This document shows positions 34,539-44,674 of a DNA stretch of 64,000 bases, one piece after another (positions within the stretch are counted from its first letter, which is position 1; the number at the start of each line of letters is the position of its first letter). The translations under genes were made by a program, and so were the position numbers. Source of the DNA: Limnohabitans sp. Rim8 (GTDB lineage: Bacteria; Pseudomonadota; Gammaproteobacteria; Burkholderiales; Burkholderiaceae_C); contig CAMDKK010000010.1 of the NCBI GenBank assembly GCA_945901045.1, positions 1-64,000 on the forward strand, read 5' to 3'. The notes under the pieces are model-generated. The model made no database searches. It was not told where the DNA came from and saw only the letters and a program-made list of their open reading frames with translations.

Positions 34539-34849
34539 GACGACTTTTTGCGCCTGCTGCAGGTGTCCACCGTACACGTGTTCCGGACCTACCCCTTTGT
34601 GCTCAGCTGGAGCCTGCTTGAAGCCCAAAGCGCGAGCTGCCTTTTGTGCCCAGCGACACCACGCCGGTGCGCGAAGACATTCGCCATGGAGAAACGGGTA
34701 AGTTGATGGACTTCTTTGGTCCTGCGGCTTTGGCGCAGCAAGTCATTGACCTGTGCAACAACCCCGCCAAACGGTCACGGCTCGGGGCCCGTGTCGGTAC
34801 TGAATCAGTGGTGGAATGCGCCCATGCAATGCCAGACTTCATGACCTAA
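34539..34849 (+). pseudogene. C-terminal remnant of a GT4-family glycosyltransferase, frameshifted
   Basis: Beginning just after a stop at 34536-34538, one frame reads RLLQVSTVHVFRTYPFVLSW and then SLLEAQSASC, the acceptor-proximal helix and sugar-nucleotide loop of GT-B glycosyltransferases. At about 34641 the homology moves to another frame, PSDTTPVREDIRHGETGKL and then DFFGPAALAQQVIDLC, which gives the conserved APVREVIRHGE(N/T)G-type segment. A single-base deletion explains the switch. The N-terminal two thirds and the last residues are missing. It overlaps the 3' end of the opposing small metallopeptidase-like gene. Confidence 0.75.
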
Positions 34850-35209
34850 AACCGAAAGCCGTTTGTCGTCATCGAAATTAGCGGGTTGAACTGCATAGAT
34901 AAGACAGTTGGTTTGGCGGGTCTCATTGTTGCGTTTGACCACAGCACAAGCGTTGTAAGGCTTGGTGGCGGTGCCAAAGCTGTCGCCATCGCTCATTTGT
35001 AAGCTTTGGCAAATTTCATTGACCCGTCTGGGGTGCATGAATCTGACCTCTACATTGGCCTTATTCCAGCCTTCAATGCGGGGATCCTGATAGCTTCCTG
35101 CAAAGCCCGCCTCAGTTAATAAAAATGACCCCAGCAGCAAAACAAGGCTATTTCCAACTGAATTAAAGCGTTCTTTTTTTGAGCCTTCCTTCGTTCTAAA
35201 AAAGTTCAT
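34805..35209 (-). CDS. small secreted protein with metzincin-type zinc signature
   Basis: This 134-residue product has a signal-peptide-like N-terminus (basic KKER, then SLVLLLGSFLLTEAGFAGS). It has four cysteines after the signal region (67, 88, 102, 128) and a C-terminal HEVWHCMGAFHH at residues 123-134. The residues H123, E124, H127, G130 and H133 fit HExxHxxGxxH exactly, the zinc signature of metzincin peptidases, but the protein is far shorter than known metzincins and ends right after the motif, so no Met-turn is possible. I do not recognise a named family. Upstream DNA is very AT-rich, suggesting foreign origin. Confidence 0.6.
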   Translation of the reverse strand: MNFFRTKEGSKKERFNSVGNSLVLLLGSFLLTEAGFAGSYQDPRIEGWNKANVEVRFMHPRRVNEICQSLQMSDGDSFGTATKPYNACAVVKRNNETRQTNCLIYAVQPANFDDDKRLSVLGHEVWHCMGAFHH

Positions 35210-35424
35210 TTAAGCACCGTTAAAGTAATAAATATTTTTAATATTAAAACTTTATAAGTGTTAAATTTGATTTTTTTCTATTTATTTTGTAACAATTTTA
35301 CCCAAGCAACTGGGGAATTTAATGCAATCCGGTTCTGGCCGTCATTGCTGTGACTACGGCCTTGTGAAGTTTGAAGCCACCCCAATAAGGCTTCGCCGTC
35401 CACATCAGCAGACCCACAGCAACC
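35210..35424. other. AT-rich intergenic segment
   Basis: The stretch 35215-35300 consists largely of A and T (for example AATATTTTTAATATTAAAAC), in strong contrast with the GC-rich flanks. It lies upstream of the small secreted protein gene and may contain its promoter. I saw no repeat ends or integrase. Confidence 0.6.
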
Positions 35425-36261
35425 TCAACTCCTGAACCGCTTGCGCGTCAGCGCCAAGGCCACCCAAAACGACATGCCCGCAAAAGCCGCGAGTACCAAG
35501 CTTTGCTGCAGCGCGTGCTCGGGCCAGCGGTCCAGAAACAGCGGCCGCACCAGATCCACCGAAACAGACAAAGGCAGCCAGTCGGCGATCGCGCGCACCA
35601 GCGTCGGCAATTGATCTCGCGGAAAGAAGATGCCTGACAAAAACATCATCGGCGTGAGAAACAGCGTGAAGTAGTAGGTGAAAAAGTCGTAACCCTTGGC
35701 CAGCGCGTTGAAGATCAGTGCCATGCAACTGAACGTGATGCCCACGCCCAGCAGCACAGGCCAGGCCACCAAGAGTTTCCAACTGTGGCTGATGCCCAGA
35801 GCCAGCATGACGCCCAGAATGGCCGTGACCGTGAACAGGGCCTTGAACGCGGCCCACAGCATTTCAGCCATCACGATATCGTCCAGGCGCACCGGGGCGT
35901 TCATGATGCCATCCCATGTTTTTTGCACATGCATGCGCGAAAACGCCGAATACAAGGCTTCAAAGGTGGCCGCGTTCATGGCGCTCATGCAGATGCTGCC
36001 ACTGGCCAGAAACAAGATGTAGGGCACCTTCTCACCGTCCAATTCAATCTGGCCAATCAGCGAACCCATGCCATAGCCAAAGGCGACCAGCCACATCAGC
36101 GGCTCGGCAATATTGCCCACCAGGCTGGGGATGGCCAGCTTGCGCCACACCAAAAGATTGCGCAAAAACACGGGCCACCAGCGCATGGACAACTGCGGGG
36201 CTCGCCACACAGAGGGGGCGGTGTTGAAAGCGGGCGTCAAAGGTGTTTTTAAAGTGCTCAT
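35425..36261 (-). CDS. ABC-2 type exporter permease (NodJ-like)
   Basis: This 278-residue inner-membrane protein has about six hydrophobic helices of the ABC-2 permease family. The N-terminal cytoplasmic segment [39 protein letters not shown] and the middle [19 protein letters not shown] match the NodJ branch. The ATG at 36261 overlaps the ATPase stop in an ATGA arrangement, so it is translationally coupled to that gene. The pair would form an exporter for a lipid-linked or polysaccharide-like substrate; nod genes themselves are absent. Confidence 0.9.
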   Translation of the reverse strand: MSTLKTPLTPAFNTAPSVWRAPQLSMRWWPVFLRNLLVWRKLAIPSLVGNIAEPLMWLVAFGYGMGSLIGQIELDGEKVPYILFLASGSICMSAMNAATFEALYSAFSRMHVQKTWDGIMNAPVRLDDIVMAEMLWAAFKALFTVTAILGVMLALGISHSWKLLVAWPVLLGVGITFSCMALIFNALAKGYDFFTYYFTLFLTPMMFLSGIFFPRDQLPTLVRAIADWLPLSVSVDLVRPLFLDRWPEHALQQSLVLAAFAGMSFWVALALTRKRFRS

Positions 36262-37187
36262 GCGTCTTCCCTGATTTGCCGACCGGTGAGTTTGAGGAAC
36301 AGGTCTTCTAAATTCGCGGGACGGTGCAAGGTGCGCAGCTGCGGCCAAGGCTGCAGCGCCAGCAGCAAGGGCTGGGCTTGTGCGGTATAGAAAAACACGG
36401 TCTCGCCGCTGACCTCCACGCGCGCAGCCAAAGGCCTGAGCGCAACATCTTGCGCCAGCGCCAAAGCCCCCGCACCGTAGACCTCGACCACATCGGGCTC
36501 CAAGTGTTCGGCAATCAAATCACGGGGCTTGCCTTCGGCAATTTTGCGGCCATGGTCGAGCACCAAAAGGCGGTCGCACAAACGCTCGGCTTCGTCCATG
36601 AAGTGGGTGGTGAGCAAAATGGATTTGCCTTGCTGGAGCAGGTTTTGCAAGCGCTCCCACATCAGGTGCCGCGCTTGCGGGTCCAGGCCGGTGGTGGGCT
36701 CGTCAAGCATCAGCATGCTGGGATGGTTGATCAGCGCGCGCGACAAACTCAGGCGCCGTTTCATGCCGCCCGACAACTCGCCGGGCTTGGCGTTTGCTTT
36801 GCTGGTCAAGGCACCAAACTCGAGCAAAGGCGCAATCCGTTCGCGAATTTGTGAGTCTTTCAGGCCAAAGTAACGGCCATAGACCAACAAGTTCTCGGCA
36901 CACGAAAAATCAGGGTCCAGCGTGTCCATTTGGCTGACCACGCCCAAACGGGTTTTGATGGCCAAAGCATCTTGCGGCATGTGCAGTCCGTCGAAATAAT
37001 CGATCTGACCGCCGTCGGGCGAGGTCAAGCCCAGGCACATGCGCAAGGTGGTGGTTTTGCCTGCGCCGTTGGGGCCAATCACGCCCAGACATTCGCCGGG
37101 ATCAATGTGAAATGACAGGTCGTTGACCACCGTAGCATCGCCGTAGCGCTTGACCAGGTGGCTGACCGATAACAGGGGTTTATTCAT
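36258..37187 (-). CDS. ABC-2 type exporter ATP-binding protein (NodI-like)
   Basis: This 309-residue ATPase has Walker [10 protein letters not shown] at residues 38-46, the signature [17 protein letters not shown] and Walker [13 protein letters not shown], followed by the H-loop [17 protein letters not shown]. The roughly 90-residue C-terminal extension is typical of NodI/DrrA-type exporters. It powers the NodJ-like permease encoded by the overlapping downstream gene. It is divergent from the psd gene. Confidence 0.92.
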   Translation of the reverse strand: MNKPLLSVSHLVKRYGDATVVNDLSFHIDPGECLGVIGPNGAGKTTTLRMCLGLTSPDGGQIDYFDGLHMPQDALAIKTRLGVVSQMDTLDPDFSCAENLLVYGRYFGLKDSQIRERIAPLLEFGALTSKANAKPGELSGGMKRRLSLSRALINHPSMLMLDEPTTGLDPQARHLMWERLQNLLQQGKSILLTTHFMDEAERLCDRLLVLDHGRKIAEGKPRDLIAEHLEPDVVEVYGAGALALAQDVALRPLAARVEVSGETVFFYTAQAQPLLLALQPWPQLRTLHRPANLEDLFLKLTGRQIREDA

Positions 37188-37344
37188 GTCCCCTATTGTG
37201 CCTTCGGTCTTTGCCTGCGGACTTTGCCTTCGGTCTTTCCATGTGGCCAGCGCAAGGCCTTACGCCCCTCGCTTCAAGCGTGCGAACCGATCCTTTTTCG
37301 AGATCGCCCGATACAATGCGCTGACTTTCTCTTTGGAGCCCGAT

Positions 37345-38190
37345 TTGTCTGACCGTTTGGCCGTCTGGCCGCAATATGTGATGCCCAAACGCGCCTTGAC
37401 CGTTTTGGCCGGGCGAATGGCCGGAGCCTCATTGGGCAAGTTGACACACTGGTTCATCAACTGGTTTGTGGCACGCTACCAAGTGGACATGTCGCAAGCC
37501 GCCGTGGCTGACACATCCACTTACGCCAGTTTCAATGAATTTTTTACACGACCGCTGCGCGAAGGCGCCCGTCCTTTGGCCGATGCGGCTTTTGTCAGTC
37601 CGGTGGACGGCGCCATCAGCCAATGCGGCCCCATTGACCGTGACCAAATTTTCCAGGCCAAGGGCCACCACTTTTCGAGTCGCGCCCTGGTGGGCGGCGA
37701 CGCCCCACTGGCCGCTTTGTTCGAGAATGGCCAATTTGCCACGCTGTACCTGAGTCCGCGGGACTACCACCGCATCCACATGCCCTGCGATGGTCGCTTG
37801 TTGCGCATGATTTATGTGCCGGGTGATTTGTTTTCGGTCAATCCAACCACAGCGCGTGGGGTGCCAGGCCTGTTTGCGCGCAATGAAAGGGTGGTCTGTG
37901 TGTTTGAGGGCGCGCAAGGTCCGTTTGTGCTGACCTTGGTGGGGGCCACCATTGTGGGCAGCATGCAAACCGTGTGGCATGGCCTGGTCAACCCACCGCG
38001 CCCTGGGGTGATGCAAGAGTGGCGTTACGAAACGCAAAACATTCAACTGCAGCAAGGCCAGGAAATGGGACGATTCTTACTGGGCTCGACTGTAGTGATG
38101 CTGTTCCCGCAAGGGGTCATGCAGTTCAACCCAGATTGGACACCCTCACGCCCCATACTGATGGGCGAGGCGATGGGCAAGCGCATTTAA
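37345..38190 (+). CDS. psd: phosphatidylserine decarboxylase proenzyme
   Basis: This 281-residue proenzyme makes phosphatidylethanolamine from phosphatidylserine at the inner membrane. The early PVDGAIS, the YLSPRDYHRIHMPCDG catalytic segment and the self-cleavage LGST motif (Ser 248, which becomes the pyruvoyl group) are intact. I chose the TTG start at 37345 because GGAG lies 6 bases upstream and the resulting N-terminus SDRLAVWPQYVMPKRALT fits the family; an in-frame ATG at 37150 would add 65 residues that overlap the divergent ABC gene. The stop codon lies within a hairpin shared with the kup terminus. Confidence 0.93.
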   Translation: MSDRLAVWPQYVMPKRALTVLAGRMAGASLGKLTHWFINWFVARYQVDMSQAAVADTSTYASFNEFFTRPLREGARPLADAAFVSPVDGAISQCGPIDRDQIFQAKGHHFSSRALVGGDAPLAALFENGQFATLYLSPRDYHRIHMPCDGRLLRMIYVPGDLFSVNPTTARGVPGLFARNERVVCVFEGAQGPFVLTLVGATIVGSMQTVWHGLVNPPRPGVMQEWRYETQNIQLQQGQEMGRFLLGSTVVMLFPQGVMQFNPDWTPSRPILMGEAMGKRI

Positions 38191-38212
38191 TCGGGATCTG
38201 ACCCCGATTAAA
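38186..38212. terminator. 10-bp perfect inverted repeat between convergent psd and kup
   Basis: Arms TTTAATCGGG (38186-38195) and CCCGATTAAA (38203-38212) flank a 7-base loop and include the psd stop codon. It could act as a bidirectional terminator, but neither side has a clear T-run. Degenerate GATTAA repeats continue to about 38226. Confidence 0.45.
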
Positions 38213-38238
38213 CCGATTAAACGATTAACCCCGATCAA

Positions 38239-40146
38239 CTAAATTTCAATCTTCGAGCCGAGTTCGACCACCGCGTTGGTTGGCAAGTTCAGGAACTCTG
38301 CTGCTGCGCTGGCGTTGTGGTGCATGGATGAAAACAGTTTTTCCCGCCAATTGGCCATCCCGCCGCCGATGGTCGGGATCACGATGTCACGCGACAAGAA
38401 GTAGCTGGTGCTCATGGGGTCCAACTCACAACCCTGGCCTTTGAGCTGCTCCAAGGCTTTGGGCAAATCCGGGTCGTTTTTAAAACCATAGTTCACAATC
38501 ACTTGCCAGCAGTCATGGCCTAGGGCGTCAAACTCCAAACGCTTGTCCAGACCAATCCAGGGCACCTCGTGGGATCTGACGGTAACAAACAGGTTTTGTC
38601 GGTGCAGCACTTTGTTGTGCTTCAGGTTGTGCAACAAGGCATTGGGCACATTGCCGCTTTCCGCCGTCATGAAAACGGCCGTGCCTTCAACCCGTGCAGG
38701 AGGCGCCACAAAAACCGCTTCCAGAAAATCGGTCAGCTTGAAAGCGTCGATTTCGGCGGCCTGTTTCATCAGTTGACGCCCATCGTGCCATGTGATCATC
38801 AAAATAAATATGGCACCACCCAACAGCAAAGGGAACCAACCGCCGTCGAACAGTTTCATCAGGTTGGAGGCCCAAAACGCCAAGTCCACCAGAAAGAAAA
38901 AACCAGTCGCTCCAATACACAAGGCCAGAGGGTACTTCCAGCTGTAACGGATGACATAAAACGTCAGCACCGTGGTGATCAGCATGTCTGTGCACACCGC
39001 AATGCCATAGGCGCCGGCCAGGTTGCTGGAGGATCGGAACATGCCGACCGCCAAAACGATCAAGACAAACAAGCCCCAATTGACAAAAGGTATGTAAATC
39101 TGACCCGTGTCCCTGACACTGGTATGCAGCACCTGCAAGCGCGGCAAATAACCCAGTTGTATGACCTGCTTGGTGACGCTGAAAGCGCCTGAAATCAGTG
39201 CCTGCGAAGCAATCACTGTGGCCATGGTGGCTAGAATCACCAAAGGCAACAAGGCCCAATCCGGCGCCATCATGAAGAAGGGGTTTTTCACCGCCTCAGG
39301 ATTCGCCAACAGCAAGGCCCCTTGCCCGAAATAGTTCAAGGTCAAAGAGGGCATGACCACTGAGAACCAGGCCACACGAATAGGTTTTTTGCCAAAGTGT
39401 CCCATGTCCGCGTAGAGTGCCTCTCCCCCAGTCACGCACAACACCACAGCGCCCAGAATGATGAAGGTAATGCCCGGATGGTCCCACATGAACATCACGG
39501 CATAGTGCGGGCTGATGGCCCACAAAATCGAAGGATTCTCTGCGATGTGGTAAAGGCCAAGCACCGCGATCACCGCAAACCAAACCACCGTGATGGGGCC
39601 GAAAAATTGACCAATGCCCGCCGTACCGCGTTTTTGAACTGCAAACAAACAGAACAAAATCACCAGCGTCAAGGGGATCACGTAGCCTTTGAATGCCGGC
39701 GAGATCACCTCCAGGCCCTCGACAGCCGAAAGCACGGATATGGCCGGTGTGATCACCCCATCCCCATAAAACAGGCAGGTGCCAAAAATACCCACCATCA
39801 ACAAACGCCGACGCAGCACAGGCCGGTCTTTGACCGATTGCGAGGCCAGGGCCAGCATGGCCACCAAGCCGCCCTCGCCATGGTTATCGGCCCGAAGTAC
39901 CAAGGTGACGTATTTCACAGATACGATGGTGGTCAGGGTCCAAAAGAAAATGGACAGAATGCCAAAAATGTTTTCAGGAGTAAAAGGAACGTGTCCGGAG
40001 CCAAAAACTTCTTTGACTGCATACAGGACACTGGTGCCGATGTCGCCGTAGACAACACCGATGGCGCCCAGGGTGAGCGCGGTGAGAGATGATTTTGTGG
40101 CTGACACAGATTCGTCAACCGCAAGGGTCGACTCCAAAACAGACAA
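38239..40146 (-). CDS. kup: Kup-family low-affinity potassium uptake protein
   Basis: This 635-residue K+/H+ symporter has about 12 hydrophobic helices starting with [23 protein letters not shown], the family signature, and has AEEGG-like [11 protein letters not shown] and [18 protein letters not shown]. It ends in a soluble C-terminal domain ([20 protein letters not shown]). The length is normal. The best start available is a TTG at 40146; no ATG precedes the conserved region and no ribosome site is obvious, so the N-terminus is uncertain by a few residues. It is the last gene of a long minus-strand series. Confidence 0.93.
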   Translation of the reverse strand: MSVLESTLAVDESVSATKSSLTALTLGAIGVVYGDIGTSVLYAVKEVFGSGHVPFTPENIFGILSIFFWTLTTIVSVKYVTLVLRADNHGEGGLVAMLALASQSVKDRPVLRRRLLMVGIFGTCLFYGDGVITPAISVLSAVEGLEVISPAFKGYVIPLTLVILFCLFAVQKRGTAGIGQFFGPITVVWFAVIAVLGLYHIAENPSILWAISPHYAVMFMWDHPGITFIILGAVVLCVTGGEALYADMGHFGKKPIRVAWFSVVMPSLTLNYFGQGALLLANPEAVKNPFFMMAPDWALLPLVILATMATVIASQALISGAFSVTKQVIQLGYLPRLQVLHTSVRDTGQIYIPFVNWGLFVLIVLAVGMFRSSSNLAGAYGIAVCTDMLITTVLTFYVIRYSWKYPLALCIGATGFFFLVDLAFWASNLMKLFDGGWFPLLLGGAIFILMITWHDGRQLMKQAAEIDAFKLTDFLEAVFVAPPARVEGTAVFMTAESGNVPNALLHNLKHNKVLHRQNLFVTVRSHEVPWIGLDKRLEFDALGHDCWQVIVNYGFKNDPDLPKALEQLKGQGCELDPMSTSYFLSRDIVIPTIGGGMANWREKLFSSMHHNASAAAEFLNLPTNAVVELGSKIEI

Positions 40147-40243
40147 GTTTCGTATTCTGCGCCTGTCTTAAGGCCTTCTCTGTGTTGCGATCACTCAAAA
40201 AATGCTGAATTTGTCAATTGTTGCATTGCAGCAACTGATCGCT

Positions 40244-41539
40244 TCAGTCGTAGACCTCGGCCAGGGGGTCCGTGGCTTCCAATTCGTAGCTGGCGGCCAG
40301 CATGGCCAGTCGGCCAATCACGCCGTACATGTAAAAACGGTTGGGCGCGCTGGCGCCGGGCTTGACACCAGGTTGTGGCAAATGCGGGCTGTCTGCAAAC
40401 GCCAGCGGCACAAAACTCGCGCCGGGGGCGTTGAGGTTTTCGTCGATGCCCCGCTCGGCGTGCACACGGTAAAAGCCGCCGACCACATAGCGGTCCATCA
40501 TGTAGACCACGGGTTCGGCCACCGCGTCGTTGATGCGTTCATGGGTGATGACACCCTCTTGGATGATCACATCACTGACGGTCTGCCCGTCCTTGATGAC
40601 GCTCATTTTGTTGCGTGTTTTGCGGTTGAGCACGTCCAGGTCAGCCACATCGCGCACGGTCATGATGCCCATGCCGTAGGTGCCGTTGTCGGCCTTGACG
40701 ATGACAAACGGTTTTTCGTTGATACCGTACTCTTTGTATTTGCGCTTGATCTTTGTCAGTAGCGCATCCACATTGCTTTGCAGGCATTCAATGCCCACGC
40801 CTTCGGAGAAGTTCACATCGCCACACTGGTTGAACATCGGATTGATCAGCCAAGGGTCGACCCCCAGCAATTTGCCAAAACGCTTGGTCACCTCTTCGTA
40901 ACTCTGGAAGTGCTGGCTCTTGCGGCGCACACTCCAGCCCGCATGCAAGGGCGGCAGCACATACTGCTCGTGCAGTTCTTCAATGATGCCCGGGGCGCCA
41001 GCAGACAAATCGTTGTTCAGCAAGATGGTGCAGGGGTCAAAGTCTTTCAAACCCAAACGATGGCGGGTTCGGATCACGGGCTCCAAGGTGACCGATTCAC
41101 CATTGGGCAGTTCGATGAGCGTCGTGTCCTTGATTTCGGGGTTGATTGAGCCTATCCGTACATTCAAACCCGCCATGTGAAAGATGCGCTGCAACTGCAC
41201 CACATTGCTCAGGTAAAAAGGGTTTCGGGTGTGGTTCTCGGGAATGATCAGCAGGTTTTTGGCCTCGGGGCAGATCTTCTCAATGGCTGCCTGCGCGGCT
41301 TGCACCGCCAGAGGCAGCATTTCGGGCGTCAGGTTGTTCCAGCCACCGGGGTAAAGATTGGTGTCCACAGGCGCCAGTTTGAAACCGGCGTTGCGAATGT
41401 CCACCGACGAGTAAATGGGCGGCGTGTGCTCCATCCACTCTAAACGAAACCAGCGTTCAATGGCGGGCATCGAATCCAGAATGCGCTGCTCCAGCTCATT
41501 GATAGGGCCAGTCAGGGCAGTGACGAGATGGGGAACCAT
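40244..41539 (-). CDS. gshA: glutamate-cysteine ligase (GshA, proteobacterial ATP-grasp-like type)
   Basis: The 431-residue enzyme makes gamma-glutamylcysteine, the first step of glutathione synthesis. It matches the non-E. coli type first described from acidithiobacilli and common in Burkholderiales, with WFRLEWMEHTPPIYSSVDIRNAGFKLAPVDTNLYPGGWNN near the N-terminus. FVIVKADNGTYGMGIMTV holds the ATP-grasp-like phosphate loop, and RFYMYGVIGRLAMLAASYELE is towards the C-terminus. The ATG at 41539 is preferred over one 72 bases upstream because conserved sequence begins there and an AGG lies upstream. Confidence 0.9.
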   Translation of the reverse strand: MVPHLVTALTGPINELEQRILDSMPAIERWFRLEWMEHTPPIYSSVDIRNAGFKLAPVDTNLYPGGWNNLTPEMLPLAVQAAQAAIEKICPEAKNLLIIPENHTRNPFYLSNVVQLQRIFHMAGLNVRIGSINPEIKDTTLIELPNGESVTLEPVIRTRHRLGLKDFDPCTILLNNDLSAGAPGIIEELHEQYVLPPLHAGWSVRRKSQHFQSYEEVTKRFGKLLGVDPWLINPMFNQCGDVNFSEGVGIECLQSNVDALLTKIKRKYKEYGINEKPFVIVKADNGTYGMGIMTVRDVADLDVLNRKTRNKMSVIKDGQTVSDVIIQEGVITHERINDAVAEPVVYMMDRYVVGGFYRVHAERGIDENLNAPGASFVPLAFADSPHLPQPGVKPGASAPNRFYMYGVIGRLAMLAASYELEATDPLAEVYD

Positions 41540-41653
41540 GGCGAGGACCTTTGAACAGGTGGTGTGAGAGATCAGAATGCCTTTATATGGGGAGCACACT
41601 GACAATTGCAAGCGCTGTTGCGACAGCGAATGATGAGGGGCGGGTGTGAATCT

Positions 41654-42970
41654 TCAGTGACGCACTTCGCCCTCGCCCAGCACCACGTACTTCAGCGAGG
41701 TCAGGCCTTCCATTCCGACGGGGCCACGGGCATGGAATTTGTCGGTGGAAATACCGATTTCAGCCCCCAAACCGAACTCAAAACCGTCGGCAAAGCGGGT
41801 GCTGGTGTTGACCATGACGCTGGCAGAGTCCACTTCGCGCAAAAAGCGCTGCGCATGCAGGTGGTCACGGGTCAAGATGGCATCGGTATGGTGGCTGGAG
41901 TAATGGTTGATGTGGGCAATCGCCGCATCCACCCCGTCCACCACCTTGATGCTGATGATTGGGGCCAGGTATTCTTCAAACCAGTCTTGCTCAGTGGCGT
42001 CAACCAACTTGGCGCCGGTCACATTGGCCAAAATAGCCTTGGATTCAGGGCAACAACGCATCTCAACGCCTTTGGCAGCATAGACCGCGCCAATGGCCGG
42101 CAAAAAGCTGGCCGCTGAAGCCCGCGCCACCAGCAAGCCTTCACTGGCATTACAAGGGCTGTATTTTTGGGTCTTGGCGTTGTCTGCCACCTTGACGGCC
42201 ATGGCCAGGTCAAAGGGATCGTCGATGTACGTGTGGCAATTGCCGTCCAGGTGCTTGATCACCGGCACTTTGGCATCGCGGCTGATGCGCTCAATCAAAC
42301 CCTTGCCGCCGCGCGGAATGATCACGTCCACATACGCGGGCATGGCAATCAAATGGCCCACCGCTTCGCGGTCGGTGGTTTGCACCAGTTGCACCGCCTC
42401 GGCAGGCAAACCGTTTTCGGTGAGCGCTTGTTGCACCAACAAGGCCAGCGCTTTGTTGGACTCGATGGCTTCCGAGCCACCGCGCAAAATACAGGCGTTG
42501 CCGCTCTTCAGGGACAGGCTGGCCGCCTCGATGGTCACGTTGGGGCGGCTTTCGAAAATCATGCCGAATACCCCGATCGGCACCCGCATCTGGCCCACGC
42601 GAATGCCGCTGGGCATCTGCTTCATGCCAATGATCTCGCCAATCAAATCAGGCATGGCGGCCAGTTGCTCACAGCCTTGCGCGCAAATTTCGAGCACCTG
42701 CGGACTGAGCTTGAGTCGGTCCACCATCGGGCCAGACAAGCCAGCCGCTTTGGCGCGGTCCAGGTCTTTGGCGTTGTCGATTTGCAAACGATCGGTGTTT
42801 TCTCGCAGCAAAGCCGCCAAGCGTTTGAGCGCTGCGCACTTGACCGCCACCGACGCCTTGGCCATCAAAGCCGAAGCGGCCTTGGCCTGCTGGCCAAGCA
42901 TGTGCATCTGTGCTGCGACGCTGTCTGCAGCAGCTGGCTGGGAAGAGGGGGCAGTCAAAGGGACATTCAT
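41654..42970 (-). CDS. proA: gamma-glutamyl phosphate reductase
   Basis: The 438-residue NADPH-dependent enzyme reduces gamma-glutamyl phosphate to glutamate-5-semialdehyde in proline synthesis. The [36 protein letters not shown] segment and the catalytic cysteine region [13 protein letters not shown] are intact, along with [15 protein letters not shown] near the C-terminus. The ATG at 42970 gives the expected length; an upstream ATG at 43015 adds 15 residues of unlike composition. It follows holA in the co-directional series. Confidence 0.95.
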   Translation of the reverse strand: MNVPLTAPSSQPAAADSVAAQMHMLGQQAKAASALMAKASVAVKCAALKRLAALLRENTDRLQIDNAKDLDRAKAAGLSGPMVDRLKLSPQVLEICAQGCEQLAAMPDLIGEIIGMKQMPSGIRVGQMRVPIGVFGMIFESRPNVTIEAASLSLKSGNACILRGGSEAIESNKALALLVQQALTENGLPAEAVQLVQTTDREAVGHLIAMPAYVDVIIPRGGKGLIERISRDAKVPVIKHLDGNCHTYIDDPFDLAMAVKVADNAKTQKYSPCNASEGLLVARASAASFLPAIGAVYAAKGVEMRCCPESKAILANVTGAKLVDATEQDWFEEYLAPIISIKVVDGVDAAIAHINHYSSHHTDAILTRDHLHAQRFLREVDSASVMVNTSTRFADGFEFGLGAEIGISTDKFHARGPVGMEGLTSLKYVVLGEGEVRH

Positions 42971-43097
42971 GGGCGTTATTTTCGCATTGTCTCGCCCTTC
43001 GGGGTCATTGCACAAAACGCCGGCTTGTTTTGCGCTCAGGCGATAAGCCCAAAGGGCTGGGTGTGAGCAGGTCTCACATCGCTGGCAAACAGCCCCG

Positions 43098-44150
43098 CTA
43101 ACGGGCTGTGCAGGCTCGGCTCATGCGCATGGCCAAGCGCTGCAATGCCTGCCAACCGTCCGTTGGCCACTCGGGCACTTTCAGGCCTTTGACGATGCCA
43201 TCGACTTGGTGCGCGGCCAAAAGCATGCGCGCCAGGTTGGCCTGCGACAAGCGGGGCAATATGCGCTCATAGAGCTTTTCTTTCGCACCCCAGATCCTGT
43301 TTTCTCGCAAAGCCATGGGCATCGGACGGCCTTGGGCGATGGCGTCTTTGACACGTTTGAGTGCGCGTATGTCTTCGGCCAAGGTGTAGTGGACCAAAAC
43401 CGCTGCCTCGCCTTCAGCCTGCAATCCCTCGAGCATGCGCTGCACTCGGGCCACTTGACCCGACAGCACCGCCTCAGAGAGCTTGAAAACGTCATAGCGG
43501 GCCACATTGAGCACCGCGCCCTCCACCTGGGCATGACTCAACTCGCCTTGGGGGTAGAGCAAACCCAGTTTTTGAATTTCTTGATGCGCCGCCAGCAAAT
43601 TGCCTTCCACCCGATCGGCAAAAAATTGCAAGCTGCGTTGACCTTCTTCGCCCCCTGCCACACGCTGACCCTGCAATTGCAAGCGCTGCGCAATCCACAT
43701 CGGCAAAGCTTGCCGATCTACAGGTTCAACTTGAAGCATCACACCAAAGTTATCGAGCGCACCGAACCAGGCGCCTTTTTTGGTCGGGGCATCCACTCGC
43801 GGCAGCACCACCAAAGTCAAGGTGTCTTGATTGCCCTGCGCCGCTTCGGCCAATTGCTGAATCGCTGCGCTGCCCTCTTTGCCGGGCTTGCCTGTGGGGA
43901 TTCGGATTTCAAGAATCTGGCGCTCAGCAAACAAACTGAGTGAGCTGCCACTGGCCAGCACTTCGCTCCAGTCGAAATGTGCACCCGACACCGTGTGCAC
44001 TGAGCGTTCGGTATAGCCCTGGGCGCGGGCTGTGGCGCGGATCGCATCTGCCGCTTCTTGTGCCAACAAAGGCTCATCGCCATGCAAGGTATAAAGGCTG
44101 CGCAAGCCTTTTTGCAAATGTGCATCCAGCTGCGGCAGTCCCAGTTGCAT
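43098..44150 (-). CDS. holA: DNA polymerase III delta subunit
   Basis: The 350-residue delta subunit is part of the clamp loader and opens the beta sliding clamp. The N-terminal [31 protein letters not shown], the central [21 protein letters not shown] and the [11 protein letters not shown]-like [21 protein letters not shown] region are characteristic of HolA. The C-terminal collar domain is present. Its ATG lies three bases after the lptE stop, the usual lptE-holA order in proteobacteria. Confidence 0.95.
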   Translation of the reverse strand: MQLGLPQLDAHLQKGLRSLYTLHGDEPLLAQEAADAIRATARAQGYTERSVHTVSGAHFDWSEVLASGSSLSLFAERQILEIRIPTGKPGKEGSAAIQQLAEAAQGNQDTLTLVVLPRVDAPTKKGAWFGALDNFGVMLQVEPVDRQALPMWIAQRLQLQGQRVAGGEEGQRSLQFFADRVEGNLLAAHQEIQKLGLLYPQGELSHAQVEGAVLNVARYDVFKLSEAVLSGQVARVQRMLEGLQAEGEAAVLVHYTLAEDIRALKRVKDAIAQGRPMPMALRENRIWGAKEKLYERILPRLSQANLARMLLAAHQVDGIVKGLKVPEWPTDGWQALQRLAMRMSRACTAR

Positions 44151-44153
44151 GGT

Positions 44154-44672
44154 TTACAGCTCGCGCACTGCGCCCAAGCGACGCATGATTTGTTGCACGA
44201 TGTCGGTTTGCATTTCTCGGTAAAGCGACGCTTCTTCAATTTCTTTGGACAGGGCCGCTGTCTCGGTGAAACTCAAGTCGCGCTGCTGGAAAATTTCCAC
44301 ATCCTGAATCAAGTTCTTGCCGGCAGGGGTGCGCAGCCTGAATTTGATACGCAAGCGCAGTTGTTGGTCACGCACCTGCCCCGACGCGTTCATGCCCACC
44401 ACCACGCGTTCGCGCAGTTCAGAAAAGACATCCAGCACCACATCGGCCTTGAACAAGTCAGCTGCGTCCTTGAGAATCACCAACTGTCCACTGCCCAACA
44501 GGTAGCGACGCATCTCCACGCCCAACGCCGAATTGGCAGGCAAGGTCAGGTAAACCGTTTTGAATGCAAAGCGCTGGGGTTGGCGCAGCCCAAAACCGCA
44601 ACCGCTCAAAGCCAACGCTCCGCTGCTCGAAAGCGCGAGGGCAAGGTGGCGCAAGAGGCTGCGGCGGTTCAT
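44154..44672 (-). CDS. lptE: LPS-assembly lipoprotein LptE
   Basis: The 172-residue lipoprotein forms the plug of the LptD outer-membrane LPS translocon. The signal peptide ends in the lipobox LSGCGFGLR, and the following strands (FKTVYLTLPANSALGVEMRRYL) match LptE. The ATG at 44672 starts two bases after leuS stops; an earlier in-frame TTG overlaps the leuS stop and is less likely. It sits between leuS and holA, the conserved position for this gene. Confidence 0.92.
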   Translation of the reverse strand: MNRRSLLRHLALALSSSGALALSGCGFGLRQPQRFAFKTVYLTLPANSALGVEMRRYLLGSGQLVILKDAADLFKADVVLDVFSELRERVVVGMNASGQVRDQQLRLRIKFRLRTPAGKNLIQDVEIFQQRDLSFTETAALSKEIEEASLYREMQTDIVQQIMRRLGAVREL

Positions 44673-44674
44673 CT

